A stretch of DNA of 64,000 nucleotides from Acanthopleura granulata. Its lineage: Eukaryota > Mollusca > Polyplacophora > Chitonida > Chitonidae. The DNA lies in assembly GCA_016165875.1 (NCBI GenBank), contig JABBOT010000008.1, positions 776,347 to 840,346 of the forward strand, read 5' to 3'. The notes under the pieces are model-generated. The model did not search any database and was not told the DNA's origin. It saw nothing but the letters and a program-made list of their open reading frames with translations. The position numbers and the translations under genes are program-made. Positions within the stretch are counted from its first letter, which is position 1. Each line of letters begins with the position of its first letter. Shown piece by piece: positions 15,171 to 28,800 of the stretch.

Positions 15171-17916
15171 TCTAAAGATTGAGATGTTACAAGTCACCGA
15201 GTAAGTGTAATTTTGGTAGCGAGTATGACTGATTTTACACATCGCTGAATATAGGCGACAACTTAAAAGAAACAGACTAACGTATAGCCGTGGTTAATTC
15301 CTAGACAAGGAACATAAGAGAATCAAAACACGATGTAAAGACTTCAACTGTGCCCAAAAGACTGGTAAAACTATGAACACTTGTCAAGCAAGAGTTACGG
15401 TAAAGAGATGTTTAAGAAAACATTACACATTATTATCTAGCATCTATACGACCTCACCAACTGGAAGGACGTAAGAGGACCCCTACATGGTATATAATAG
15501 CGCTCAAACGTGTCTTCTTTAGTGGCGAAGTTGTCAACATTGATCAAGGTAAAGCTAAGGCAAAGTGATATGGTGATCTGATATTTGCTCCTACTTACCG
15601 AGCATAGCTTAGTGTTGCCCAAAAGCTGTGATACTCATAAAGTAACTCAGCCTGGTCGTAAGGCAGGGAGACCACCACGAATATTGTTCACACACAGCGA
15701 CGTGATCAGCTGGCAACGTAACGTCTTCGCGTTACATCGAGTACACTTACATCGTGTACGCTGGAATAAGCGTTAAATTAAGCCTCTTAAATTCCTAATT
15801 CTCCAAAATATTTGAAAAGTGTGAATATGATATTTCAAGAACACACATTACCTGTCGAAAATTTCTGCATCATGGGTGAAAATACGGTAGACTTAAGAGG
15901 TTTATGTTTTTACTGAATCGTACAAAAACACTCACAAATACATTTAAAGATATCGTTTACACAGCGAATGATTTACGATTCAGATAACATTCTAAAATTT
16001 AAAACGGCACACACAACTTCGTGCTAAATTCTAGTAATGTTCATTCGAAAGATAAATTAAAGAAAACTATTGACCTTGGCAAATTATAGGCAAAAGTCCA
16101 TATCCTGATATAGGACATTGAAAATCTGTAATACAAGAAGTTCTGAAAGGCATGGAATACGTCATTATGTTATGGAAGTCGCCACTACTTACCGTTTCAT
16201 TATAACCAGGTACTGGGGATATTGAGCGTTCAACTATGGATTTGGAAGGCCGAGATGCAAAAAAAAGTCACTGTTATCACCTAGCTGGTTCCGATTTGAC
16301 GGCAACATTTCATGAAGCCAGTTTAGGCCACGGTACATATAGGTCCCAGAAACGAAAGCGCTGTTGTGTCAACTGAACAACAAAGTAGCTCTGGTACGCG
16401 GAGTTTCACACTGTATTAACATATTTCATGCAAGACATTGTTACCGAACCGGTTCATGTCAAGGATTCTCTGCTACCTTGGTGATATTAACAGGCCTGTT
16501 GTTGTGGCCATGGTGGCGATAAATGGTCGACGGCTTCCGTGGATCCGTACGTTCATGGCAGCTTGTCGTGCAAGTATGTAATGTATGTTGTTCTTGAGTG
16601 TAGCGTTAAACAACAATAAATTTAATTAATACACAGATTTATTGTTGCTTCTTCATCCAAACAACCAACCAACCAACCAGTCAATCAATCAAAGGAATTT
16701 CCCGATTGGGTAAGCGCATTGGTAACTAAAGGTAGGCAGAAAGAAACGCTGATGGCGCTCTAATCATACAGTAAATACGAAACCTTTGATTTCTGAAGAA
16801 GTTTGGGCCCAAGCTGTGTGTTTGCCATTTCACCATTACGTGTTGGAATATATATATGAATACTTTCTTTGATTTGCCTTTAATTTCTGTATTTCTTAAT
16901 CCAGAATCCCTTTCAAGTTAATGGATCACAACAACGTCTCTTAATTGAACTCTATCCAAAGTTGCATCCAAAGGCTTGTTTCAGTATCTTATATTCCGCT
17001 GATTTTCAATGAAGTAAATCACGTATTGTCTTACAGGAAGTAATGTCGCTTTGTCCATAAATGGGGAAAGATTATGGTGTGGAAAGAAAATGTTTCAGCG
17101 ACTCGTAATTCAAAAGCAATTCCGTTGAAAACACGCTCCATCTGTAGAAGTGTTATATAAGTGAAGCTGTTTTGTTATTTGGCGTTCTTTCCCGCAGCTA
17201 ATCGCTCAACACCGATAAATCTCTTCACTTCCGGAATGATGAAGACTGTTACATTGATTGTGTGAATGTCATGTCAGTTAGCACATATCTCTCTAAATAT
17301 CAATGGTATGCGCCAAATCTATATACGAGTGTTGAAAACCCAGGCTTGTCGCATCTACCTGGCTGCCATCATAGTTATTGTAGGGAAACGATAAGGCAGG
17401 CTAGATAGTTCCCGAGCATTTAACGCTTCCAAAATTTCTGCTACTATTTTAGATAGTAGGTATGAGAACGGTATTTAGTGATGATTTAAGCTGATAAATT
17501 GTTTCTTCATCAAACTACAAAATGACGTCCGAGTAAATAGAGTTTGTGTATTGTCCAGACTACTTTCAGACATCTCTGGTGGGCTTTCGTCAATAAATCG
17601 TGCCTAACTTTATTGTAGTGTATGTCAACTGTAAAATCAACGGGATCTTTGAATGTTTTCCAGAAATTCAAGCACATATGTTTTGTTGAATATGAGCCGA
17701 AAATAATAAAAGAATTATATAAGCACGAAATGAAATATTATCAAGATATTGTTAGCATATATCTTTAACACATGTTGAACCTTTGTATTCTACAGGTGCA
17801 TAAGAGCCATGGCTCGTCACCTACCTCTTGATATTTATGTTGATATCAACACTGCTGACATATGTATCATATACTATTGATATCATTATCTTGATCGTGG
17901 ATCATCAATGGTATCC

Positions 17917-18115
17917 AGGGCTCCGTAGCCAAGGGAGTTAGCGTGATAGGGCAGCGTAATGACCCAGGTGGCTCTCAACAATGCGATCGCTGTACGCTGG
18001 CTTCCTCTCTGGACGTATACGTAGGTTTACTCCTCGCTCAATTCGTTTTTTCCAACCATAATGCTGACCGCCGTTGTATAAATGAAATACCAATCAAATA
18101 AATAAATAAATTCAA
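17917..18115 (+). mobile_element. tRNA-derived SINE, nearly full length
   Basis: Starts with a tRNA-like head (ggctccgtagccaagggagt ... gacccaggtggctctcaac). It continues with gctggcttcctctctggacg, a diverged core (ccaaccataatgctgaccgccgt), gtataaatgaaatac and ends in caatcaaataaataaataaa. Head, core and A-rich tail are in the order expected of a tRNA-SINE; it belongs to the family with six other recognisable copies in this window. Confidence 0.8.
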
Positions 18116-19379
18116 TTAAATATATTGCAATCCCTTGTAATGGGATCAAGACGCATCATGTATTGTCCGTCTTTGTGTAAAAAGATGTTTTCATGCAGGC
18201 ATTGACATTATTGCTCCATACCCAATCATCAACATATTCACTTCGCACTGTCGATGTACATGCATCCGAATTCATCAGAGCATTTCCTCGGCATTCAGGA
18301 AAGAACAACCACATGAACTGTGACGTCTGATAAATTCCTTTTGACGTCGTAGCATCTTTTCTTGAGCAAATGGTGCCAAAGGATGTATAAGGGGTTACTG
18401 TTTCACGACTTACATGGACAGTTAGAAAAAAACCGTTAGAATAAAACGTTTAAGTAAAATGATAAGCCGGATTACCCCGGCCACGATGACCATTTGCCAA
18501 CTATCAAACTGTCTTGGCTGCTTTCGTTTTACTGTCTTTGCTGTAGGTTGATATCGGCCATGGTGTGAATAGTCAAGATAATCTAGTTACCGGCATATAC
18601 CATTGTCCAACAGTTGATAGTTGTAAGAATAAACCATGTATGGATCAAAATATTGCAAACCTTTATGCTAATCTGAAAAGTAATGTATTATTTCGTGTAA
18701 CAAAGTAAAGTATAGGGATATCGTATTACTCGTTCTCACCTTTTCGTGATTTTATATTTGCTGAATGTTAGTGATTACAGACCAATGACCAACAATTATA
18801 GACAACATTTTCTCCCTAATTCTGCTAAACGAGATGAACGGCGAGTGATTTGTTGCTGTCTTGGCACTTTATATATGAACTATTACAATAAATCCATAAC
18901 TGAAAAAAACTGACAAGACGGCGAACTTCATGGGTTACATGTTGTAACCAATCGGGGATTGGTGCAAGGTTTGTCCTGAAAATATCAAAAAACACTATTT
19001 TTATCATGGTTTTGGAAAAACTTGATTGTTAAGAAGTGGTGAAAATATAAGAATTTCAACAGAAAACATAGTTTAAATTGCAATAGAAAAAAGGGCAATT
19101 TTCTCTTTAAAAATGTCCAAAAACAGCATAAAAATACAATATTTCGAACGGTCCTGAAATTCGATAATATAGCCCAAAAGAATAATAAAAAAAACGAAAC
19201 AAAAGATAACTCGTTGCGTAACAATAACAGTATCAGCAGATAACATCAAAGCAGCTTATAACATGATAAGAAATGCTATGTAAGGGTTTTGTCGTAATGT
19301 TATCGAAACAAGCACGGCGTGAAATTGGCCATATGCAGGTATGAAGAGAAAACTCGATAGCGAAGTGAACAGCGGGCAT

Positions 19380-19738
19380 ATTGATCAGCGCATGCGCAAT
19401 GTACTGGTTCCTCCCGGCGCGGCTCGCGAGGTTATGTGAGGCATGAGGGACCCGGACAGCCCTCAGTCGACCGGCGGGAGTCCGTTACGGTGGCAATGTA
19501 CGTGCCGACAAAGTTTACCGCAGGCAGGATTCCGACTCACATCAGCCCAAAGCCATGGCTTTTGCTCTCGGCTCTCAACCGGCTCACTCGGCCCTCATGT
19601 TAATAGGAGGTAAACGGTGACGAGTCTTTGCAGGGTATTTTTTTCTCGTTCTGAAACTGTCCTTTTCGTCATCGTGCCTGGTGGTGTAAGTAGTCTGTTG
19701 AAAAATCGGAGTGTGAAATTCTCCAGGTTCTGATCGCT
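19380..19738 (+). promoter_or_regulatory. Probable promoter and 5' UTR of the nAChR gene
   Basis: This stretch is clearly richer in CG dinucleotides than its surroundings (for example cccggcgcggctcgcgagg near 19414). It holds the palindrome GCGCATGCGC at 19388-19397, the core of the NRF-1 binding site often found in CpG-type promoters. It lies 340 nt upstream of the signal-peptide ATG. No TATA box or single start site can be fixed. Part of it (about 19445-19600) resembles a tRNA-like repeat also seen at about 21285-21380, so some of the CpG content could come from a mobile element. Confidence 0.35.
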
Positions 19739-19802
19739 ATGTGGAGAGTGATTTGCAGGGATATACCCATTGTGACTTTCCTTCTGCTTTTACTCGGGAA
19801 AG
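19739..19802 (+). CDS. Probable exon 1: signal peptide of the nAChR subunit
   Basis: ATG at 19739-19741 opens 21 codons plus one base: M-W-R-V, a short charged stretch (C-R-D), then a hydrophobic core with five consecutive leucines ending G-K. This is a typical signal peptide. The donor AAG|gtaagt at 19802/19803 is a near-perfect consensus. An in-frame TAG at 19691-19693 with no ATG in between makes 19739 the first possible start in a contiguous transcript. The leftover G plus TG at the start of exon 2 makes a Val codon, and vertebrate nAChR first exons likewise encode only the signal peptide. The doubt is the 33.9-kb distance to exon 2: another signal exon nearer to it, or another gene owning this exon, cannot be excluded without RNA data. 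Confidence 0.6.
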
Positions 19803-22800
19803 GTAAGTGTTTACTTTGGCTTACCGATTTGTCGATAATTATATGCGCAAGTTTGCTTAATACACACACAACTAGCACGTATCCAAATCAAATATAAATT
19901 ATGTGTTACGTTTGCACAGGGAATAATGAAACGTATCCTACATGTCAAATACGCTTGCAAATGTGACTGTAAATACAAGTGCGCAAACATATCACATGTT
20001 TTCTCAGTAGCAGATGTAGGGTAAAGAGCTGGATTAAAAATGCATTAATATTATCCATTCTTGCACTATATTCCACCAAGCTGTGTTTGAATACTTGATT
20101 TGGTTTTACTGTTCGACATACAGTTTTTAGTGAGGCAGCGCAGCATACATGGGAACATTCAGTTCCTCCAGATACTGGTAGAGACTGTCGGGATACTACC
20201 GAAATGATTTCCACAGCAATATGAAATCTGACCCACAGAAAGCTACAAGCAACATAAATTGATCTTAGTCCAATAAATGAGAACGATGAAAACAAACAAT
20301 TTGATTCCTTAAGAGAAATCTGTAATGACCATTTCAGTTTGGTTTCCCTTCCTATGCACTTATCGATAAAGGTGTGTTATCGGGAGTGAAAAGGGTACAC
20401 AAATTATACATGTAGCCTAATTCAAACTGACGGAGATGTCAAAGAACAGTCAGTATACCTGGATTGATCCTGTGTGCTCTGATAATACAGTTAATCGTGT
20501 TTAAATGTCTACCGTTCTGAGATGACCAGCTGCTTATAATTGATCTTCTCTGAACTTTTTTTTTCTGCACGATGAAGACATTCCTGCGCATTGATATTTG
20601 ATTGTGCACCGGAATAAGAAGTAGTCACCAGTAATATGAAATCTAACGTGGAAAAACTGAAAAGCTTAATTTAATCGTTTCTGCTTTTTATTAACCGATT
20701 AGAATCATTTACCAACCAAGGAAAATGCAATGACCATCTTATCGTTCATAATACCCACGCGAAAACATGTAAGAGTTGACCATCGCTGTTATTAGTACAG
20801 ATGAGGATAGAGTTGAAGGGGCCAAAGCTGGTTTGATGGACACTTAGTCGTTGTATACAGTAAGACCAGTTAACCTGTAAGACCTGTTTTCGGAATGTTG
20901 CTATAGTATAACACTTGTTAAATATTTCAAATACGCTGTACTGCGAACCAAGGATGGCTGACACTATGGTTAGTTATCCGTAGTCCAGATATTCCAGATG
21001 GCTATGTTTAGTTTTTATTTTTTGCAATAATCATTAAACATTTGACTTGTGGTTAAATACATTTAGGCATTTAATAGACTGTTTTTAACGCCGTTGTTTG
21101 GAGGGAACCATAGTGCCTGGGATAAATCACTGATCCTATAAGTGTGCCGTACAGACTTGGACTCCATGTTCGTGTATAACAAGTGGTCAACGGAAGTAAG
21201 GCATCCCAGACAGCTGTACGAACGTAGTTGACCACTTGCTGATATCAAGCCTTCACGAGCAATGAGAGGGAAGAATCTATGAACTGGTGCGCCTCGTGGT
21301 TAGAGTGTCTCAGGTTGCCACCGACTCACGTCCCGCTCCTGTGTGGCCGTGGCTTTTCACCTTCGGTCACAAGACACAATAGATCTAGCCTGACTAATTC
21401 AAATGCTGTTCTATCAATTAAAATACAAGTTGTGACCAGGTACATGATGTTTGTCAGATTTTACAGATAAACCGCATTGCAGAGTTCAGTTTAAACACTT
21501 CATTTGAAAGTATCTATGGGGATTTCATTACACATCATGGTGACCTTTCTAACCTTTAAAACCCCACGTTACTCTGTTTCTGAAAATTGAATAGTCATTG
21601 CGTGAATAATACTTGAAAGATATAAGCTCGAAATCTAGTTAAGTAACCCACATGTAAATGTCTGCTAAACGAAGATTTTTTGTGGAGTCAACAATCACAC
21701 AGTTCACACTCTTCAGCTCAGTAAAGAAGAAGGTAATACCCATAAAAACGCAGAAACCTGGTAAATGATACAGCCTGGTATATAAACGCGTTTAGTGTTA
21801 TTGATATGGTTCATTGGTTTACTAACCCAGTTTTTCAGCATGTTTCCTACGTGCTGAGTAACTACACCTCGATCTGCTTGTATACATGCGTCATTACTTA
21901 AGACAATATTGTTGGTTGCGACTTCCTCAGAGCTCTAAACAACATTGTAGCTCACCAGAAAACAGCACGCGAAGTAACTATGGGAACGCGTGGCAGTCTT
22001 GCTAAGTACTCGTCAGCCCTGGTGATTATATAGCGGCCCTTATCCTGACAAGTAACAGCTAATTCCTAGGGGCTGGAAATAGTATAGTTACCGCACCAGT
22101 TTTTCTTACCTCAGAGGGGCCCAAGTTTGGAAAAGCGCTCGGTAATGCACCACGAAGCTTTCGAAGTTTACTCGCCGACATTGTCAGTTATAATCAAAGA
22201 ACATGTATGATTTGCTTCTAGAGGACTCGTTAGCTTCCTACTGACCTTGCAAGTATAGACAAAAAATGTTCATATTTACATTAAGTTTTGCCATTTATCC
22301 TTTAGGTCAAAAGACAATTTTGCACCTTTCGATTTTACCCCATGGAGTTGCAGATGTTTCGATGTTCCACCACACATCGCGGCTTTTGTTATCAATAACC
22401 TTACTTAAATATCAATTTCACGATTTCCTCTAAATTAATAAACAAATATGCATTGACTTGCAGCTTATGTTGGGTGCAGATTTACACTAAGCAACCAAAC
22501 ATTTACAATACATTGGCTTTACGTAAAACTTTACCCACTCACACATCAAATCTCATTTGAAATGTGACTTAGTGGTGAGTATTAATGCTTCAAATTGTCG
22601 CATCTTTAATTTCACATAAAAGCCACCGTGAATCTTACTTTCTTTTCGGAATCGCTCTTCGCTTGGCGATGAAAGTGCTCCTTTTTATCTTCCATAGTTG
22701 TATTTTTTGAGCCACTAACGGGGAGGTCAGCCTCTGACAAACCGGCTTATCACGGTCAGACTGCATTAACTGGTGGCCACAGCTTCGCCTGACAGCCCCC

Positions 22801-25800
22801 AGTCACTGCACCCAAAATCCAGTGTTTTTTGGTCATCGATTAAAAATCCAGCCCTACACAACATCACACATGGTTTAGAGCGAGAAACAAATCTGAGTCC
22901 CTGCTAAAGCAGCCCACCCGCGAAAACGAATGTGTTTTCGTGTCTTTTTTGTAATATATACTTAATGTAATACACAGGAACACCGAATGCGTCAGATGTA
23001 ACTGACGTGGCTGTAAACGTTGGTACCAAGAAGCTGTACTGCGAAATCTCGCGATATAATAAATACTGACAGTGTCAAAATCTACCAACACAGGGGTGCC
23101 TGTTTCCGGCACAGTTTCTGCCTGGTATATGGCAGCTGTTAAAACCAATAGGGATCCATATGATACTTAAACGTATCGACATCTGCCTCGCGATCTTCTA
23201 TTTCTGATATTGAAGTTTAGGTTTCGTATGTACTACACAGAACACTGTGTTCTCCGATGTCTCATGGACGTGGCAGAAAATAAACCTTTGCACCTTTAAC
23301 TAGCGGGTACTCCGTAAAAATTGTTATTTACGAGTGGTACACATTACTTTGTCTAAAATACACATCCATATAATTTTGTGTACCAGCTATTCGCAACTTG
23401 TACCCAATGTGTGCACCACTGACACACATGTCATTATGGATGTGCAAACTTGCAACAGCAGAGAGTAAAATCTTGACATGAAAAATTCCATGTTGATTGA
23501 CAGTAGGCTACTCAGTAGTCCAGCACAGTTTGCTGACTCATAGGGCGATATTCACTCCTATAATGATCGTTGTATAACGATCATACTTGGCTTACCCTAG
23601 TTACAATTTACAATGTTTGTAAGTTGTCTCTTCGAAGTTCCAGTTTGATTCTACTCTAGTATTTAAATTACCGGGCGGATATCTCATATGGAGATTTAAA
23701 GTTGCTTATCAGAATTCCAGATACGTCGGAAGCAAGAGAAGCCTATGTTTAGTCAACTACTCAAGGAAGTAAGTCCACATTCAGTTTCAAGTTTCAACGT
23801 TTGTGGAAATTTCTTCGGTGGAATCGATCACCATTTAACGTTGCTGTACTGGTTTAATCTCTGTGCTGTAATCGTTAATACGGTCATTTTTATCAAAGAC
23901 ATAGATTGGGCTTGGCTTTGATTCTCAGGATTCCGTTTGGACGTTGATAAAGACTGGACAAGCTTATTTATGACGCAGGTTATGAAGTTATTTCCTACTA
24001 GGTGTTTACTGTTGTTTGGAAAGCGTCATGTTATTATGGATTTGGTACATTGCTTGGGTGAGTGGTTAAGGAATACAGTAGCGGATCCTCAGATTTAGAC
24101 AATTTACCTTCCACGTACTAATATCTTCTGGGAGCCCCGATCCAGAAGAACACGAAAGATACCAAAATAGTAATCCGGAGATCAAGTCAAATAACCAATT
24201 GCCCCGTGATAAATGAAGTGACTGGGGTACCTAATTGCAACCCAGGGGAGACCGGAACCGACTGATTTAACCCAACACACGAAAGAACGGTACGATTCTC
24301 GAGCGCACTAAGAGACTATTGTCACGTGCCGCCGCACCAATGCACTTCAGCCTTCAACCACTTTGCGAAACGGCGTTTTGATAACCAGATATTATTAGTT
24401 TATAATAAGTGGGTATTGCTGCATTACCAACTCAGCTATAATAATTCTTCATTGGCATATGCTAGCATGCAGGAGGTCGTTAGTCCCGGTGGTCACAATT
24501 AGTGGTTTGACCGGTGTCCCTCTAGTCCAGCTTGGTCGAGCTCAAAGTCTACCGCGGATAAGACAACAGCATCATACATACGTAATCAAGACCCTGATGG
24601 AGATTCGGTGCCCAGGTATTTATGATACCTCCATGAGGCAACAAACAAATTATGAGGTAACAACGCTATTCAGAAGAAATCTCACTCATGCTCGTTGATG
24701 TTACATAAATAATTATGACCAATCGGTTGTACCTCCTACTTTTTATGTCATCTATGAAAGGAAATACTTTCAAATTATAAAATGAGTTAATCGTTAACGG
24801 TTCGAAGGCTGGCAGTGCAGTGTTTCGCAACTGTTACATATTATCCCCGATGTACATGATCCTAGAAAAAGAAATGCAAGACGTTGCTGTGTCTTCAAAG
24901 GCATCGAGACGCCATTTCTCCGGGATCTCCAACAAAACATACCTGGGATTTTCAACGCACCAGTGTGCCTGTTCAATACTAGATAAACCACCCACCCAAA
25001 GCACAATCTAAGCAACTGACTGTCATGTGTAAAACGAGGGAAATCAACAGAACTCAGTTGTCTCGATCATGAACAGTTTATTCACGTTGTCATCTCGTCA
25101 AAATTATTTGACTTACTTGATGTACATAATAACCCTATGATAACAATTTAGAGTTCCAGCGAGTTCCATGTTGCTTGCGGTTAGAATGTACCCATTACGT
25201 GTTTTTTGTCTACGCCCGTTATCAGGTAAGGTGGTACTCACTTTTTTGTGGAGAAACGCTGACCAAAGTTTTAGTACCCCGTCCAGCTACAGCTGTCGCT
25301 GAAACGAAGCCATTCTAACAGATTACAGAACAGCCTTGTTCTCCCAAGTTCCAATAGTTTGTGTGCAGAGTCACGCTATATGCTCAGTAAATTCAACTTT
25401 GAATATGGAAACACCCTACGTTTGATTGATCAAAAAGAGGAATTATCCATTGAAATGGATGCTATACTTTGCGAATCAAAAGAAATGTAACTTGTATATG
25501 TGTAAAGACTAAAGTCCTTACGACCTCAAATACAGTGTGACAAATTCCGCTCATAGCCATCAAAACAGCCCGAACCTAGCGACACCTCGATCTGACAAGC
25601 GATGCGGGATACAGTGGCCACAATGATGGAACAGGACTCTTCTTTACTACCTACCAGTAATTTAAATGTTTGCAGTGGTGTCCCTTGCCAGGGCTGTAGT
25701 GCCCATAAGCAGTCGGCCATTTAGTGGTGCATTACGTGACGCATGTTAGCGAACACTTACTTTCCACTATTATGAGATACACCTGTTCCTAACAGGTGGA

Positions 25801-28800
25801 AAAACTGGTCAGTTACTTGTCAAAAGATCAGTGGTTTAACCTTCCAATAAACTGACGGCCGTCTTGCGGGTGAAATACACCTGGAGTTCGACAATATTTG
25901 TGTATTTATTTTATTGGTGTTTTATGCCGTACTCAAGAATATTTCACTTATACGACTAGGGACTAACATTATGGTGGGAGGAAAATGTTCAGTGCCCGGG
26001 GGAAACCCACGATCATCCGCAGGTTTCTGGCACACTTTCCCACGTGCGGACGGGGAGGAAACCAACATGAGCTGGACTTGAACTCACAACAATCGCATGG
26101 GTCGAAGGTACCTGGAATAAATAAACAAACAAATACATATTAAGAAAGGTACACACGTTTACTGTTTCATATCTTCCTGAAGGATGTCCACATTTAAGCG
26201 CACAAAGCTAAAGTACATATAGCTCAAACTAGAATCCTGACACGTGCGAATAAAGCGTAACACACAACAGGTGCCATATCCTTTTGTGAAAAAAGTGAAG
26301 CTCGCAACGAGGCTGAATCTTCAAACGGTGGTAATCATTACACCGAAAATAGCTACTCTCTCCTAAGTACAAATGGCGAAACCTCAGCAGGAGGGATAAA
26401 CTCTAATATATAAAACAGCAAAGGGTATGGCCATTTGCCGAACTCTGGAAGGTTTATTCTCTCATCCAAAGCAAACACCTGTTTTAATTTGGTGTTTATA
26501 TATATATATATATATATTTATACGTATGATGTCGACATTCTTTTAAGAAATATGGCTTACTTGCATCACAGACAGCATAAATATTTTAGCTGCAGTCTTA
26601 ATGTGGTTTGGCTAGACTACCATTACGTCTTGACAGGTGTGTGTTATGAGTCGCTGATAGTTCGCCCTAGATCACATGTTTATGACGTCAGTGAAGTCTA
26701 TGGACTTAACTGTATGTTCTCAAACACATTTGTTTACCCATTTTTCTTAATTGTAAAAGGTATTTGTTCTTTTCCTCCTAATTATGGATTGTCTCTCGGA
26801 TATTGCCGCGAATTCCAGCCAATTTTGTTGCTGCATACTCTGGCTTTTTAATCTTGGTGTCGACATTCATGCGAAATTCCACGGGGCTTCGCGATGTTTT
26901 ATACATGGCCAACCGTATATATACCATGATACCTAGCTCTTTCTAATCTCATACTACGATAAAAAGGAAAGAGAACATAACTGCAGTCGACACCTAAATG
27001 TCTTCTAGGATAAACTCATTTGTAGTTTGAGCCTGGGTTGCATAACTGGCGTCGTCAATTCGAGGAGATCACTCGCCGACAGACAACATCTTAAGCATTT
27101 ATACTGTCTAACTGCTTTACCGTGTGGTAATTATCATCCATTGTCCTCTCAGGATTAATGTCTTTATCCTCTGGTTTCGGGCAGGATTACTTGAGTGACG
27201 TGGATATGCAGTATGCCATTAAAACAGTCTCTCGTCTTGTTTAAAATGACATCGTCGCCCAAATAGTAGTTATTTTTGCGTTATTTCAGAATGACATGAG
27301 TATTAGGTACATTTCTCAAGAAATAAAAGTTACAAGCTTATTGTTAATCCCACCACCAGCATTGTACGTTAAGTCAATGCTTAAAAATACCTAAAAAAAG
27401 CCCCTAAAAAACTGAGAACTCAAAAGTCTGCCAGAATATTTAAATGAGGGACTGCCAATTCAGTGGAAATGAAGCATGCGCAGCCCTCGGTAAACTTCAT
27501 ATGTAAACAAACGTGGCTGATGACACGCGTAAAAGAAGAATTTATGGCTCTCTCGTAAGAGGATCGGCCAAAAAGAGGCGTAAAACAGAGCTCTGTGGGC
27601 TGACAAGCAAGTCTAAAGTTGCAATTGTTGGCCAGTTGTCGAAAACCTACTGCTTGATACGTGGCTGCAAATGCTGTTGTTGTGGCAATGTTAAACATCG
27701 AACACACACACGTTTCTGACACATAGTTAAATAAGATTAACCTTTTCTCAGTGCTGTTCAACGTGATTGATTTAGTTTATGAACGAACTTCCACACTTTG
27801 TTAAGACCTCGCAATCAGAATTTGTATGAAAATCCAAATTATGGGCAACCATATCTCTTTAAATCAACTTGCTTTGAGTGTAAGAATCTCTGTGAAAATA
27901 ATAGATAATAGCATACAAGTCTGTCATTACATCAGATCATGGTGATAAATTCTGTGGAGTACTGGCCAGAGGCGACCATTGACAGTCCACATTCATGGCT
28001 TGTAACATCCACTGCAAGGCTAGTCGGTTATAATGTATAAAACTAATGACACAACCGGGTGCCAGCAGCATTTATCGTACACTAACTTCAGATAACGGTT
28101 TACTCTATGTAAATATGCTGTAGATTTACTGTTTATGAAATTGATATAAACAAATAAAAATCATATAGAAACGTAGCCAAAATGTATGAAACCACACATG
28201 CCAGTATATTTTCCATTAGAATTGAAAACATCTGATGCATTCGTTGATATTTACTCTGAGTACGATTAAACGATCCCACGGACGTGTTAATGCCTATTCT
28301 GGTAAAACACGTTGTATTTTTTTGATTCCCGGTAGAGATTTTTTTTTGGTACCTGCTGTTTAATAGTGAGTGACTTGTTGGCCATCGGGAGAGAAGAATG
28401 TTGGCAGATTTTATGTATTTATTTATTTATTTGAACCTTTTCTGTTCGCCTGAAAGACCACATGACTACCTCTAGTACAGGCCTTCTGACGTTATACAAG
28501 GTAATCGAGAATTAAATGAATGCATGACCAATGCATAATCGATGAGGTTACAGCATATGTGAAGAGCCGTATTCCGCAGAGCAATAATCCAATTGTGTTG
28601 TTGTTCGATATGTTCCGAAGATACTAATGAAGAGAAGTGTAAGACGTCATTTAGCAGGCCAGGAATTCAAACCTTATTAAGAAAGTTGCGTGAAACTTTT
28701 ATCTGATTTACGATAATGCTGGTGAACGATGATTACTTCTATTAAATATGGAAGTGTCATAAGAAAGCATCCAACTGTGTGCAATGTCCTAATTTATGAC

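Larger units (their letters stand above)
1..19379. other. Upstream DNA without a supported gene
   Basis: No ORF here exceeds what chance gives, and no recognisable protein domain was seen on either strand. It holds the SINE copies and tandem duplication listed separately, a poly-G run near 4891-4903, and one copy each of two dispersed repeats (about 3660-3770 and 14493-15170). Single short exons of an unrecognised gene could be missed. Confidence 0.5.

Noticed and set aside
26435..26851. 138-codon plus-strand ORF
   Set aside because: It runs through a TA microsatellite (Y-I-Y-I-Y-I) and has no domain; chance ORF.
28408..28432. Tail-like ATTTATTTATTT run
   Set aside because: No SINE core or head beside it; simple AT-rich sequence.
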